Shown piece by piece: positions 52,793 through 61,473 of a stretch of 64,000 nucleotides of DNA. The stretch is from Tritrichomonas foetus. Its lineage: Eukaryota; Parabasalia; Tritrichomonadida; Tritrichomonadidae. The notes under the pieces were generated by a model, which did not search any database, had not been told where the DNA came from, and saw nothing but the letters and a program-made list of their open reading frames with translations. The stretch is from positions 10,379 through 74,378 of the forward strand of contig MLAK01000689.1 of NCBI GenBank assembly GCA_001839685.1. The letters run 5' to 3'. Position numbers and translations under genes: made by a program. Position 1 is the first letter of the stretch. Every line of letters begins with the position of its first letter.

Positions 52793-52896
52793 AGGGCTCG
52801 CGCTTATGCCCAAAAAGATTTAGGAAAACGAAAATAGTGTGCATCAAGATTTCCCCACAAATAAACATTTCACATCACATCCACCTCACTAATTTT
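52793..52896 (+). repeat. Dispersed terminal-repeat-like element, copy 2
   Basis: TAGGGCTCGCGCTTATGCCC and the following ~80 bp align with copy 1 at 15984 (CCCAAAA.GATTT, GTGTGCAT, CATTTCACAT). No transposase sequence is readable next to it. Confidence 0.6.
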
Positions 52897-53163
52897 TTTT
52901 TTTGAGAATGAAATGAAAATATTAGACGAGATATCCTTGCAGTAAAGAGTCTTTTCTTAATAATATTCCATTTTGGTCCAATTCCAGAAACTTCAAACAA
53001 TTTATTTTTTCATTCTTTTTTACTAAATAGACTCTTTGCTACAATATCATTGAATAGTTTATAGGGATCAGTGAATGGAACTGAAATCATGTTTTTGCAT
53101 TACTACCTTAAGTTAAGCTTTGAGTTCAAATTCACCTTTAGAATTGACCATCATTTCATAATC

Positions 53164-53250
53164 AAGTGCGACTAGTTTTCCTGTGAACATCTAAGGTCAA
53201 ATGAGAAGTCAAATTACCGAAAAGTGTTCACAGTAATGTCGGTCGCACTT
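53164..53250. repeat. Palindromic miniature element (MITE-like), copy 1
   Basis: 87 bp. It starts AAGTGCGAC and ends GTCGCACTT; inner arms CTGTGAACA and TGTTCACAG are also inverted. The centre carries CTAAGGTCAAA. It aligns over its full length with 59459-59542. Confidence 0.75.
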
Positions 53251-53700
53251 TAGTAATCTTCTTCAAGTTTGGTCGTAGTGTAGAGGCATACTCTGCATGT
53301 GCGAATTGGACATTCAAAAGGAAGTTGAACAAAACGTTGTTGTGAAGTTGGATGACGTTGAAGAGGTTGGATACAGCTATTTTATGAAAGTTTTTTTTTG
53401 AGTTCGTTAATTGATGTTTGTGGAAATGCACTCTGAATCATTATCATCGACTATTTCAGTAGGGTTAAGGTCTGGGAAATAAGCCGAGTATTGTTCCAGT
53501 TGCTATTGGCGAATAAACTTTTTCAATTTTCTGCTTGAGCGATTGTGTAGATATTATCGGTTTTAAGAACAATTCGTGCTTCAATAAATAGTCTTCATCT
53601 AAGGAGTGTCTGTTTTCGGTCTCCCATGGATTGGAGTTTTCGGAGACTTTTAACAAAAATATGGTTATATTAAGTATTAACGTCCAATGATACAAGAAAA
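53251..53700 (-). pseudogene. Decayed Tc1/mariner-like (DDE) transposase fragment
   Basis: In one minus-strand frame QLEQYSAYFPDLNPTEI is read, the hallmark (S/F)PDLNPxEN segment of Tc1/mariner-type DDE transposases. Flanking C-terminal sequence (NELKKK..., LHNNVLFNFLLNVQFAH) continues in neighbouring frames with stops. The N-terminal DNA-binding part is missing and the frame is broken at least twice. Its 3' end abuts the palindromic element, so the two may belong to one transposon lineage. Confidence 0.45.
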
Positions 53701-54203
53701 ATTTTATCTCATAACGTGATCATAATGGTACATTATAAGATTTAAAATATAATAATCATTGATATAATATTATATTCATTATTTATTTTACGAAACCTGA
53801 ATGAATACCAGAAATAAAGGCAATTTTAATATCAAAAGCTTATCATTGAAAAGATAAATAGATGGATTCAAAATAAATTCTATATAATCAATTTCTTATC
53901 CCCCTCATTGAAATTAAATGGCATAAAAAATTGAGAAAATCCATGATATATTTATCGATTTTTTGATCCAGTGAAATGAATAAAGATAATTTCCCCCAAA
54001 ACAATGACTCCGACCACCAACCAAATTTTATCAAAAAGTTTCAACATCTATAGATATCTTTTCAAATTCTATTCCTTATGGCAATTTATCGTGATCGTTC
54101 TGAGAATAATTCTGAATTATTTTCTGAATATCTTCTTAATTTTCTATAAAATTATGAATTAATCACAAATTTATTTTTGATCGCCGAATCCAGATTCACC
54201 CTG

Positions 54204-55181
54204 ATGACTTTTCTCAACGATTTATCACCATCATTCGTTAAGTTTTGTATGGACCTCTCCATTTGTGCTTACACAAATGACTTTAAAGAAAACACGCCAA
54301 ACATTCTCTTTAAAAATTTCGATAATAAAATCAGCCAGCCAGTTTTCTACATTTTAAACATCAATAAAAGCCTCTTTATTGTTACGAGAGGCGCAGCTTC
54401 AGCCGCCGATTTCCAGACAATTCTTGATATGTCAGAAACAAAAACAAATTGCGGCACTTTTCATAACGGTTTTTATAAAGCTGCTAAATTTGTTTACAAC
54501 AAAGTCAGAGAGCATTTCAATGGAAATTTGGAAGACCAACACCCAAATGACGAATTCATCGATAAATCCGATAATTTGCTGGAAAGCTACGAAAACGTGT
54601 ATTTTGTTGGACATTCATACGGTGGTGCTGTTTCGGCCTCTCTCATTCTACTTTTCGGCAATCTAAATTATCGGGCCGTTATTTTTGGAGCTCCTCCAGT
54701 TGTCGATCTTGAGCATTGTTCCATGTATAATAAATGCATAGCCTCTTTTGTTGCTGAACATGATTTGATTCCAACTCTCTCCGTTCCCAATATCGCAAAT
54801 CAATTAAGGGCAAGGATGAGCTCTTCCTTTGAAAAAGAGAACCTTCCATCTGAAGATGAGATGATAAATGAATTCAATAAGCTTTTGGACTCATTCGACA
54901 CTGACGGAGTTCCTGCTGGAAATGAGGTTGTTGCTTCTCTCAAAAAGGCAGCACCCCTCTTCATTGGAAATGTAGTACAACTCATCCGTGAGCGTTTGGA
55001 TAAAGTTGTTCGTTACGTGCCAGGCTGCGTTTATCGAATAACTCGCGAATCAACAGCAAGACTGATTGAATGCAAAGTGAATCCAACTGATGAGCTTGGC
55101 ATCCTTTCTGCTTGTAAATCAGCTGTCGCTGACCATCCGCCTGGGTCTTACGAGAGTTGTTTGAATGCGTTGATTGAATAA
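54204..55181 (+). CDS. Class 3 (fungal-type) lipase / diacylglycerol lipase-like
   Basis: 325 residues from the ATG at 54204; an in-frame extension starting at TTG was trimmed. An alpha/beta-hydrolase: FIVTRGAASAADF (~58-70) is the oxyanion-hole (FRGT) strand, CGTFHNGFYKAAKFV follows, and the nucleophile elbow is VGHSYGGAV with Ser138. AEHDLIP holds the catalytic Asp (~187), and DHPPGSY near the C-terminus carries the likely catalytic His. All triad members are visible, so it should be active on acylglycerols or lysolipids. No signal peptide is seen; it is probably cytosolic or membrane-associated. The stop reads TAAA, matching the trichomonad stop/poly(A) overlap. Confidence 0.88.
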   Translation: MTFLNDLSPSFVKFCMDLSICAYTNDFKENTPNILFKNFDNKISQPVFYILNINKSLFIVTRGAASAADFQTILDMSETKTNCGTFHNGFYKAAKFVYNKVREHFNGNLEDQHPNDEFIDKSDNLLESYENVYFVGHSYGGAVSASLILLFGNLNYRAVIFGAPPVVDLEHCSMYNKCIASFVAEHDLIPTLSVPNIANQLRARMSSSFEKENLPSEDEMINEFNKLLDSFDTDGVPAGNEVVASLKKAAPLFIGNVVQLIRERLDKVVRYVPGCVYRITRESTARLIECKVNPTDELGILSACKSAVADHPPGSYESCLNALIE

Positions 55182-55707
55182 ACTGTTTTTATACTTCTAT
55201 CATTTGTTAATCTCTTGAAAAGTTAATATATATTTTTTTTGTGTATTTGTCATACAGAATGATTTATTATTTCGAAAAAATGTCATAATGTTGTGAAACA
55301 TTTATATTGATAATAGTCTTTTTTATTTATTTGGTTAGCTTTGAATTGAATGCACATTCCTAAAATATCATCATAATTAGAATATTATAAAATGATGATA
55401 GCTGGAAGGCCTTCATCACATGACATTTGACCATTTATGCATTGAATTAAAAGATGTGATAAATATAAAATATAAAATCGATTTTTATTTGTGTATTTTT
55501 TTCTGAGGTATGGTTAATTATCAAGTCAATCAACATCCAGAAAACTATGAAAAAGTTCATCACAAGGTCAAATGGATATCACCAATTATTTATTCGATAA
55601 GAAATAAACTACACAAATTTGGATTTATATTCTCTCCGAAATTTGAAAAAAGCAGACGTTAATTTTCAAACTTTTTGTAAATGAATCTCTAAACGGTATA
55701 TTTTTAT
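55182..55707. other. Intergenic region
   Basis: About 525 bp of AT-rich DNA with an AAGGTCAAAT motif near 55563-55572, about 140 bp before the next ATG. No gene is visible. Confidence 0.5.
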
Positions 55708-57516
55708 ATGAGACTTTTTCAAAAGAATAAAAATTGTGAATCAAAAATAAATATGCGTGCAACAGCATACGGTGGAAGTCAGGCAGGAAATAACAGCTCG
55801 ATGTATAATCAATTCAATGAACCATCAGCTAGCCTCAACAACTCACTCAATGTTTCGCCTTCCAAACAGCAAAACTCGTCTATTTATCAAGCGTCGCTTT
55901 CTGGATCCCTCACAGGGGGAGCTCCAGGCAACTTCAGTAATTACAACAATTACTCTGGTGTTGGCGTTGGTATGGACACCGCCGTGATGTCAGAAAAGTC
56001 GCAACGATATATTCGCTATTTGAAAGACCAAAATGTTCGTTTGAAGGAGGAACTCGACAAAGAACGTCAAAACCATCAACAGTCCCTTCGTTTCTCACAA
56101 TCAGCAATGAATAATAGTGGATTTTCAGGATCCAATAAAATTTCAAATCCTCCAATTTCTCAAATTCAATTGCATCAAATCCAAGTTCAATATACAACCT
56201 TGCAAAATGAATTCGATCGGTTTAAGACAGACGTTGAAGCTCAACAAAGAGATCGACTCAATCAGATAGAAGGATTATTGAAGGAAAAACAAAGATTCAT
56301 CTCAGAAAAAGAAAAACTCTTAAATGATAACAAATCACTTCAAACACAACTCAACGAAATGAAAATGAGCAACAAACCACAAAATAATGATTTTGACAAT
56401 TCGACAACATCTGAAGGAGAATATAAAGGTAATGAAAAGCAGTTAAATGGTGAAATTGAAAAATTAAAGGCAGAAAACACAACAATTAAAGCTGAAAGAG
56501 ATTCAGCAGTTGCTGAAAAAGAAAAACTTCAAAAACAAGTCAAAGAACTTCAAGAAGAAATTAATAAACTTAAGAAATCGAATCAACAACAAGAAAATGA
56601 ATCTCAACAAACCATTCAAAAACTTCATCAACAACTTCAACAAACAAAAACTTCTGACAAAGTTGAAAAAGAGAAATCAAGATCTAAAACAGAAAGTAAA
56701 ACTGAAAGCAAGTCCAAACAATCTACGAAATCATCATCAAAAGCTCCATCAACTCCATCAAAAACTGATCATCAGTCTTCAAAGAAACGTTCAAAGACTC
56801 CACAAAGAAAGAGCAGTCCAGAAAGGCAAAATAAGACAATTATCGAACTTCAGACGAAATTGAATGTCATTTCTCAACAATTACTCGAGAAAACAAATGT
56901 TTTAGATGAAGTCCGTGCAAAAAGTGCCGAATTTAAGAAGTCAAATGAAATCTTATCGAAAGAAAATCATGATTTAACTGAAAAATACCAAAAGACATTC
57001 AACGAAAATAATATTTTAAGCGCAACAATTATAAGACAGAAGAATGAACTTGATGCAAGGAAGAAAGAAATCACAACTCTTCAAATTCGCCAAGCCAAAA
57101 TCAAGAAATTAGTCAAACTTGTTGCAAATATTAAACATCAAAATCAAAACTTATCAATGAAAAATAGAGAACTTGAAGCACGTGTGATTGAAGTCCAAAA
57201 TACTTCTCTGTCACCCCCGGCATCCCCACGACAAGTCTTCTCAATGACTCCTACTTCAAGTGAGCCAACAGGAAGTGGAAAGAATGAGAAAGTTATAAAT
57301 AAACTCACAGAAAAAATAGAAAATTTAATACAACAAGTCACAATCGACAGTGCAACAAAAACACAACAAATTGATGATCTTGGTAAGAAAATTTCACATC
57401 TTAGTGAAACACACAGATCACTCTCAGAAACCGTTGGCCATCTTCAGAGTCAGCTCGTTGACACATCATTGAAGGAAATCGATCCATCGGACTTAGAATC
57501 ATCAATGTCCGCATAA
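55708..57516 (+). CDS. Coiled-coil protein, function unknown
   Basis: 602 residues. A Ser/Asn/Gly-rich N-terminus (~15-90) precedes a short coil (~95-125) and a long coiled coil (~155-320) rich in Q, K and E. A basic Ser/Lys/Thr segment follows (~325-385, with SSKKRSKTPQRKSS and several SP/TP sites), then a second coil (~385-510), a Pro/Ser linker (~510-530, LSPPASPRQVF) and a final coil (~540-590). The layout is that of centrosomal or microtubule-associated scaffold proteins; no named domain is recognised. The first ATG is used; Met16 (MRATAYGG) may be the real start because it begins the low-complexity head. The stop reads TAAA. Confidence 0.78.
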   Translation: MRLFQKNKNCESKINMRATAYGGSQAGNNSSMYNQFNEPSASLNNSLNVSPSKQQNSSIYQASLSGSLTGGAPGNFSNYNNYSGVGVGMDTAVMSEKSQRYIRYLKDQNVRLKEELDKERQNHQQSLRFSQSAMNNSGFSGSNKISNPPISQIQLHQIQVQYTTLQNEFDRFKTDVEAQQRDRLNQIEGLLKEKQRFISEKEKLLNDNKSLQTQLNEMKMSNKPQNNDFDNSTTSEGEYKGNEKQLNGEIEKLKAENTTIKAERDSAVAEKEKLQKQVKELQEEINKLKKSNQQQENESQQTIQKLHQQLQQTKTSDKVEKEKSRSKTESKTESKSKQSTKSSSKAPSTPSKTDHQSSKKRSKTPQRKSSPERQNKTIIELQTKLNVISQQLLEKTNVLDEVRAKSAEFKKSNEILSKENHDLTEKYQKTFNENNILSATIIRQKNELDARKKEITTLQIRQAKIKKLVKLVANIKHQNQNLSMKNRELEARVIEVQNTSLSPPASPRQVFSMTPTSSEPTGSGKNEKVINKLTEKIENLIQQVTIDSATKTQQIDDLGKKISHLSETHRSLSETVGHLQSQLVDTSLKEIDPSDLESSMSA

Positions 57517-58200
57517 ATTTTCAGTGATTCAATTGTTGACAAATAATAAAAAAATAATAATAGTAAATATGTAGACGACAATTAAACTTTATATGATAAT
57601 AATTCAGTACTCTTATGACTAAATAAAATTGATTTGACGAAATACCCATTTTCTTTTTTCTCTTTTTCCTTTTCTAAAAGAATATTTCTACTAAATTAGT
57701 TCTATTCATGAAAGAAAATCATTTCTTGGGTTTGATATATAAAGTGCCAATAAAGATAACTTCTCCATTGACGTTCATATAGCTTAATGAATTAGTTGAT
57801 ATTTAAGATAATCAACTAATTAAAATTAGGATTTTTAAACACGCTGTTAATTAACCAATATTATAATAAAGCTGCTTTATTCGTTATTTCTAGAATATAA
57901 AATATAAAAAATTAGGATATCCTTTTCAGAGCGCAAATTTGTTGATTGATTGAAACATTTTTAGAAATAGAATGGTCATGAAGCTATCTGAAGTTGATTC
58001 AAAGAAGCCTCATCAAGCGTTTAGCCTTTAACCAAATAATAATATAAATAAAATTGGATTTTAAAACATATTTATTCTAACAATATTATAATAAAACGCA
58101 TGCATATATATTTGTATATATGGATTTCTTCAAGAAATATTTCATTTTCATCAAGCAAACTTCTTTCGAATTGTCCAAAACACAACAATAAAAAAAACTC
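57517..58200. other. Convergent intergenic region
   Basis: About 680 bp of AT-rich shared 3' flank. Nothing recognisable beyond A/T runs. Confidence 0.5.
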
Positions 58201-58824
58201 TTATAAATAGAAAAAGTCGCGCATTTCATGTGGCTGTGATGCGTTCACAAATGTTGGACGAGGCTGCTGCAACTTTTTGGCTTTTTGCCGATCAGATTTA
58301 AGCTCGGCCTTGCAAATAGCCGACGTGAATAAATCTAGCGGGAAATGACGAGTCACTTCACGTTTTGTAGCTTTTTCAATATCTCTGTCTCGCATGACGT
58401 TTGTTATCGTTTTTTCGACGAAAGCTTGCTCTGGACAAAATCGCTCGATAACTGGCGGCTGAAGGTGCTCAGAAAGATGATACTCTCTTTTTGGAGGCTT
58501 ATTTAATCGCTGCTCTCTTTCAATGCTTTGCAAAATTAATTTTAGTTCGTCAATTTCGCGATGATCATCATTTGTTGCAGAATTGGTTTGTGACCTTTTT
58601 GAAAAGATATTTGTGAGAGGAACGTTTAAAACAGAATCATCCTCGATTGAAGTCGACGATGGAAGTTCATCAACTCTAAGCTTTCGAAGATCGATTGGTT
58701 GATTCATAAATTGCTCGTCGATTTGAATGGTTTTGTTTTGGGATTTGGTTTGCGCAGGGATTATCTTTTTCACATTTCGAACAACTATATTCGAGCGTGG
58801 TCGCGAACAACTGACAATTTTCAT
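58201..58824 (-). CDS. Hypothetical protein, 207 aa
   Basis: I do not recognise it. A basic N-terminus (KIVSCSRPRSNIVVRNVKK) is followed by a mixed middle with a short acidic helix (HREIDELKLILQSIEREQRL, ~88-107). A proline-containing charged C-terminal half (KPPKREYHLSEHLQPPVIERF, then AICKAELKSDRQKAKKLQQPRP) completes it. There is no signal or membrane segment. Composition is normal for a soluble protein and codon use resembles neighbours, so it is probably real. A TCACT initiator-like site (58852-58856) is about 30 nt upstream. It lies 139 bp downstream of another small gene on the same strand. Confidence 0.65.
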   Translation of the reverse strand: MKIVSCSRPRSNIVVRNVKKIIPAQTKSQNKTIQIDEQFMNQPIDLRKLRVDELPSSTSIEDDSVLNVPLTNIFSKRSQTNSATNDDHREIDELKLILQSIEREQRLNKPPKREYHLSEHLQPPVIERFCPEQAFVEKTITNVMRDRDIEKATKREVTRHFPLDLFTSAICKAELKSDRQKAKKLQQPRPTFVNASQPHEMRDFFYL

Positions 58825-58963
58825 TTTTCGAGAAAATTTCTAAAAAAACGAAGTGAGTCACTTTTGTGTAGACCGTTTATAACAAACCAAATAAATTATC
58901 AAAAAGTTTATTGTTAATTTAATTTAAAATATTTGTTTATTACAAACAATTATTCGATTTGAT

Positions 58964-59371
58964 TCAGATTTTCACGCGGATCTTAAACATACTTTTACTT
59001 GGAACCGATTCTGTTGTTACAAGGGCATTGGAAAAAATTCTATTACTAACCGACTCATCAATACCAAGGTCATTTTTTGCCCAATCGCATAAAATATCTG
59101 TAATTTTGGCCGGATCAACAATTTGGGGATCCATGAGCATTTCAAGTACTTGGTCTCGAGCTAGTTTCTGTCGTTGTGCTAATGACAAGTGTTTGGTTCG
59201 TCCTGACTGAGCTTCATCCTTTCCATACAATCTTCTTCTCACGCTTTTGGCTGAAGCTGACTCATCTGCTATACGCGAACTTTTCTTCCTATTGATTGAT
59301 TTGATTTGATTGAATTCTGGAATATTTGGGACAGGATTTCTTGTATAAACGCTGTAATTTGTTTTATTCAT
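58964..59371 (-). CDS. Hypothetical protein, 135 aa
   Basis: I do not recognise it. A short Asn/Pro-containing head (YTRNPVPNIPEFNQIKS) and a Ser/Arg-rich basic stretch (~28-60) lead to a likely compact helical domain (~62-120: SLAQRQKLARDQVLEMLMD ... ITDILCDWAKNDLGI). The last residues are MFKIRVKI. No signal or membrane segment. It is preceded by a divergent promoter region shared with the first fucosyltransferase gene. Confidence 0.6.
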   Translation of the reverse strand: MNKTNYSVYTRNPVPNIPEFNQIKSINRKKSSRIADESASAKSVRRRLYGKDEAQSGRTKHLSLAQRQKLARDQVLEMLMDPQIVDPAKITDILCDWAKNDLGIDESVSNRIFSNALVTTESVPSKSMFKIRVKI

Positions 59372-59677
59372 GAATGTGTACGTTTAAAAATATTTTTCTT
59401 TGTGGCCAAGTTAGAATACAAAATGACATTGACCAAATATCAATAAAAAAAAATAATAAAGTGCGGTTTTACCGTGAACATCTAAGGTCAAAAGAAAAGC
59501 CAAATTACTGAAATGTGTTCACTGTAACAATGGTCGCGCTTTATTAAAAAATACTTCAAAGATTACCTTTGATTATTGCAACTGATTAGAGGTGTTTGAA
59601 AATGATAACTTTTTGCGACTTTATAAAAAGTGGTAATTCAAAGAAATATTCATAATTTGAATGCCGTTCATTCAATT
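59372..59677. promoter_or_regulatory. Divergent promoter region carrying a miniature element
   Basis: About 300 bp between the 135-aa gene (-) and fucosyltransferase A (+). It contains the second palindromic element (59459-59542) and an initiator-like TCATT at 59668-59672 that would give an 8-nt leader for the fucosyltransferase. TTGACC is also present near 59429. Confidence 0.45.
59459..59542. repeat. Palindromic miniature element (MITE-like), copy 2
   Basis: 84 bp, aligned end to end with 53164-53250. Starts AAGTGCGG and ends CGCGCTT, with inner arms CCGTGAACA and TGTTCACTG. It is flanked by TA on both sides (TAAAGTGCG ... CGCTTTA), as expected for a Tc1/mariner-type TA target. Confidence 0.75.
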
Positions 59678-61033
59678 ATGAAAGATGTTAAGCAGCGACG
59701 AAAAAATGCAAAGAAATTCATTATGAAACTATCTTTTACTAGTCTTTGGGTATATTCATTATGTTGGTTTTTAAATATCCTGCTTAAAAAGCAAGATTTT
59801 CCAAAATCAATAAAAAATCGATTATTTATGATTCCGACTAAATACTGTCATATTGTTCCAAAAAAATATTTAATATATCTTCTTGGTTTTCATTATAGAG
59901 ACAACCCCGATCCACATGGAAAAAGATGTCCAATTCCATTTGATTATACAGAAGAACCAAAAGAAGCAAACGTTTTGGTTTTTAGTATATTTGATTCATA
60001 CGGAATTAAACCGTTTCAAACTATATATCAGGATTATAACATTAGGCCCGATCAATATACTGCTCACATATCAATGGAAAGTGATGGAATATATAATTTT
60101 TCAGATTATACTAATCTATTTAACATTACCATAGATTATCGCCTTTCTAGTGATGTTCCAATTCCTTATTCCGAATCTTTTGAATATGAAGAAGGACTTC
60201 CTGTTGAAAAGAAAAATGGTTTTGTTGCCTCTTTTATTTCAAATTGCTTAGATTTAACAAACAGAACTAATTATATAGAAGAATTAATGAAATCAGTTTC
60301 TGTTGATAATTTTGGAATGTGTAATCACAATAATAATGTGGAACAGTTGATACCATTTGAATGTAAAAATATTACAGACAAATATGCATTTAAAAAATGT
60401 GTAATTAAACATTATAAATTTACAATAGCATTTGAAAATTCAGTTGCTGATGATTATGTAACAGAAAAGTTTTATCAGCCTTTAAGTGTTGGTTCAGTTC
60501 CTATTTATCGTGGTTGTCAAAACATTCGAGATTTTGCGCCACCACATTCATTTATTGATGCGAATGAATTTGAGAGTGTTGAAGCATTAGGTAAATATTT
60601 GAAATATCTTGATTCAAATGATACTGCATACAATGAATACTTAGAATGGAGAAAAAATAAAGATTATGGAAATCTCCGTCGTTTGATGTATTTTCGTCAT
60701 TATAAAGAATCTAGCTTTTGTGCAATGATTGAAAGACTTGAAGGCCTATGGATTAATCCTTATTTCACGCAATGGGAACGAGAAACAAACCCTTCATCTG
60801 AAAAAGGTTGCAGCTTATGTCTTCAAAAATATAATAAAAATAAACAAAGAATTTTAATAGAAAATAAAACATCAATAAGCGCAGCACCATTAACTAATTT
60901 CCAAAAGCCAACAGTTACTTTGTTCAATGGGAGTTATATCGAAATTATTTATAATCAATCTTCCAAAACTAATAGTTTTACTGCAAACAAAATTATCGAA
61001 TCTTTATTTTGGGTTTTCCCACCTTTTGTTTAA
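59678..61033 (+). CDS. GT10 alpha-1,3-fucosyltransferase, paralogue A
   Basis: 451 residues from the ATG at 59678, chosen for its initiator 8 nt upstream; a longer in-frame form starts at GTG. It is a type II Golgi enzyme: basic N-terminus (KQRRKNAKKF), membrane anchor at ~18-35 (FTSLWVYSLCWFLNILL), then the catalytic domain. The GT10 donor-binding motif is clear at ~245-285: KFTIAFENSVADDYVTEKFY, then QPLSVGSVPIYRG. The enzyme moves fucose from GDP-fucose to glycans. C-terminal cysteines (GCSLCLQKYN, ~382) are conserved with paralogue B. A 232-bp stretch (60411-60642) is identical to the neighbour. Confidence 0.92.
   Translation: MKDVKQRRKNAKKFIMKLSFTSLWVYSLCWFLNILLKKQDFPKSIKNRLFMIPTKYCHIVPKKYLIYLLGFHYRDNPDPHGKRCPIPFDYTEEPKEANVLVFSIFDSYGIKPFQTIYQDYNIRPDQYTAHISMESDGIYNFSDYTNLFNITIDYRLSSDVPIPYSESFEYEEGLPVEKKNGFVASFISNCLDLTNRTNYIEELMKSVSVDNFGMCNHNNNVEQLIPFECKNITDKYAFKKCVIKHYKFTIAFENSVADDYVTEKFYQPLSVGSVPIYRGCQNIRDFAPPHSFIDANEFESVEALGKYLKYLDSNDTAYNEYLEWRKNKDYGNLRRLMYFRHYKESSFCAMIERLEGLWINPYFTQWERETNPSSEKGCSLCLQKYNKNKQRILIENKTSISAAPLTNFQKPTVTLFNGSYIEIIYNQSSKTNSFTANKIIESLFWVFPPFV
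60411..60642 (+). repeat. Identical 232-bp tract, copy in fucosyltransferase A
   Basis: Every base matches 62171-62402 (constant offset 1760). It covers the donor-binding GT10 motif and the following ~45 codons. Identity stops sharply at both ends. Confidence 0.97.
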
Positions 61034-61473
61034 CTTTCTAAAATTTAACAAATTGAAATCAAAATAAGGGGACAAAAAGGTAATTTCAATATGTTTTTGC
61101 TTCTTTTGTGAAATTAGGATTCAAAAAGTGAAGAATGTTCCATAATTTTTTTTAGTAAATTATATATGAATTATTTTAATTATTTTGATTTTGTACAATT
61201 TCCCCATCTTTCCTCTTTAATAAAATTTATCTTCAATTAAAATGAGAAAAAAGCATAAGAAAATTTTATTTGGATATCAACACATTATTAAGTGAAACCT
61301 TTTCTTTCATTGAACATTTTCTTTTATCCCAAACCTATTATTTTGAATAGTTTATGTTCAAAGGTCAAGCATATTCACCTATTTTAATTTACAATTGTAA
61401 CAATTTGTAAAATATTGAAAATTCAAATGTGACTTTTTCAATAAATGTTAAGAATTTCAAGATCACGCAAAAA
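61034..61473. other. Intergenic region between fucosyltransferase genes
   Basis: About 440 bp of AT-rich DNA; AAAGGTCAA near 61359-61367, about 110 bp before the next ATG. Nothing else recognised. Confidence 0.5.

Larger units (their letters stand above)
52523..54203. other. Transposon-remnant intergenic region
   Basis: About 1.7 kb containing a TAGGG terminal-repeat-like copy (52793), a palindromic miniature element (53164) and a Tc1/mariner-like transposase remnant (53251-53700), each listed separately. The last ~500 bp before the lipase gene is AT-rich with no gene seen. Confidence 0.5.
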
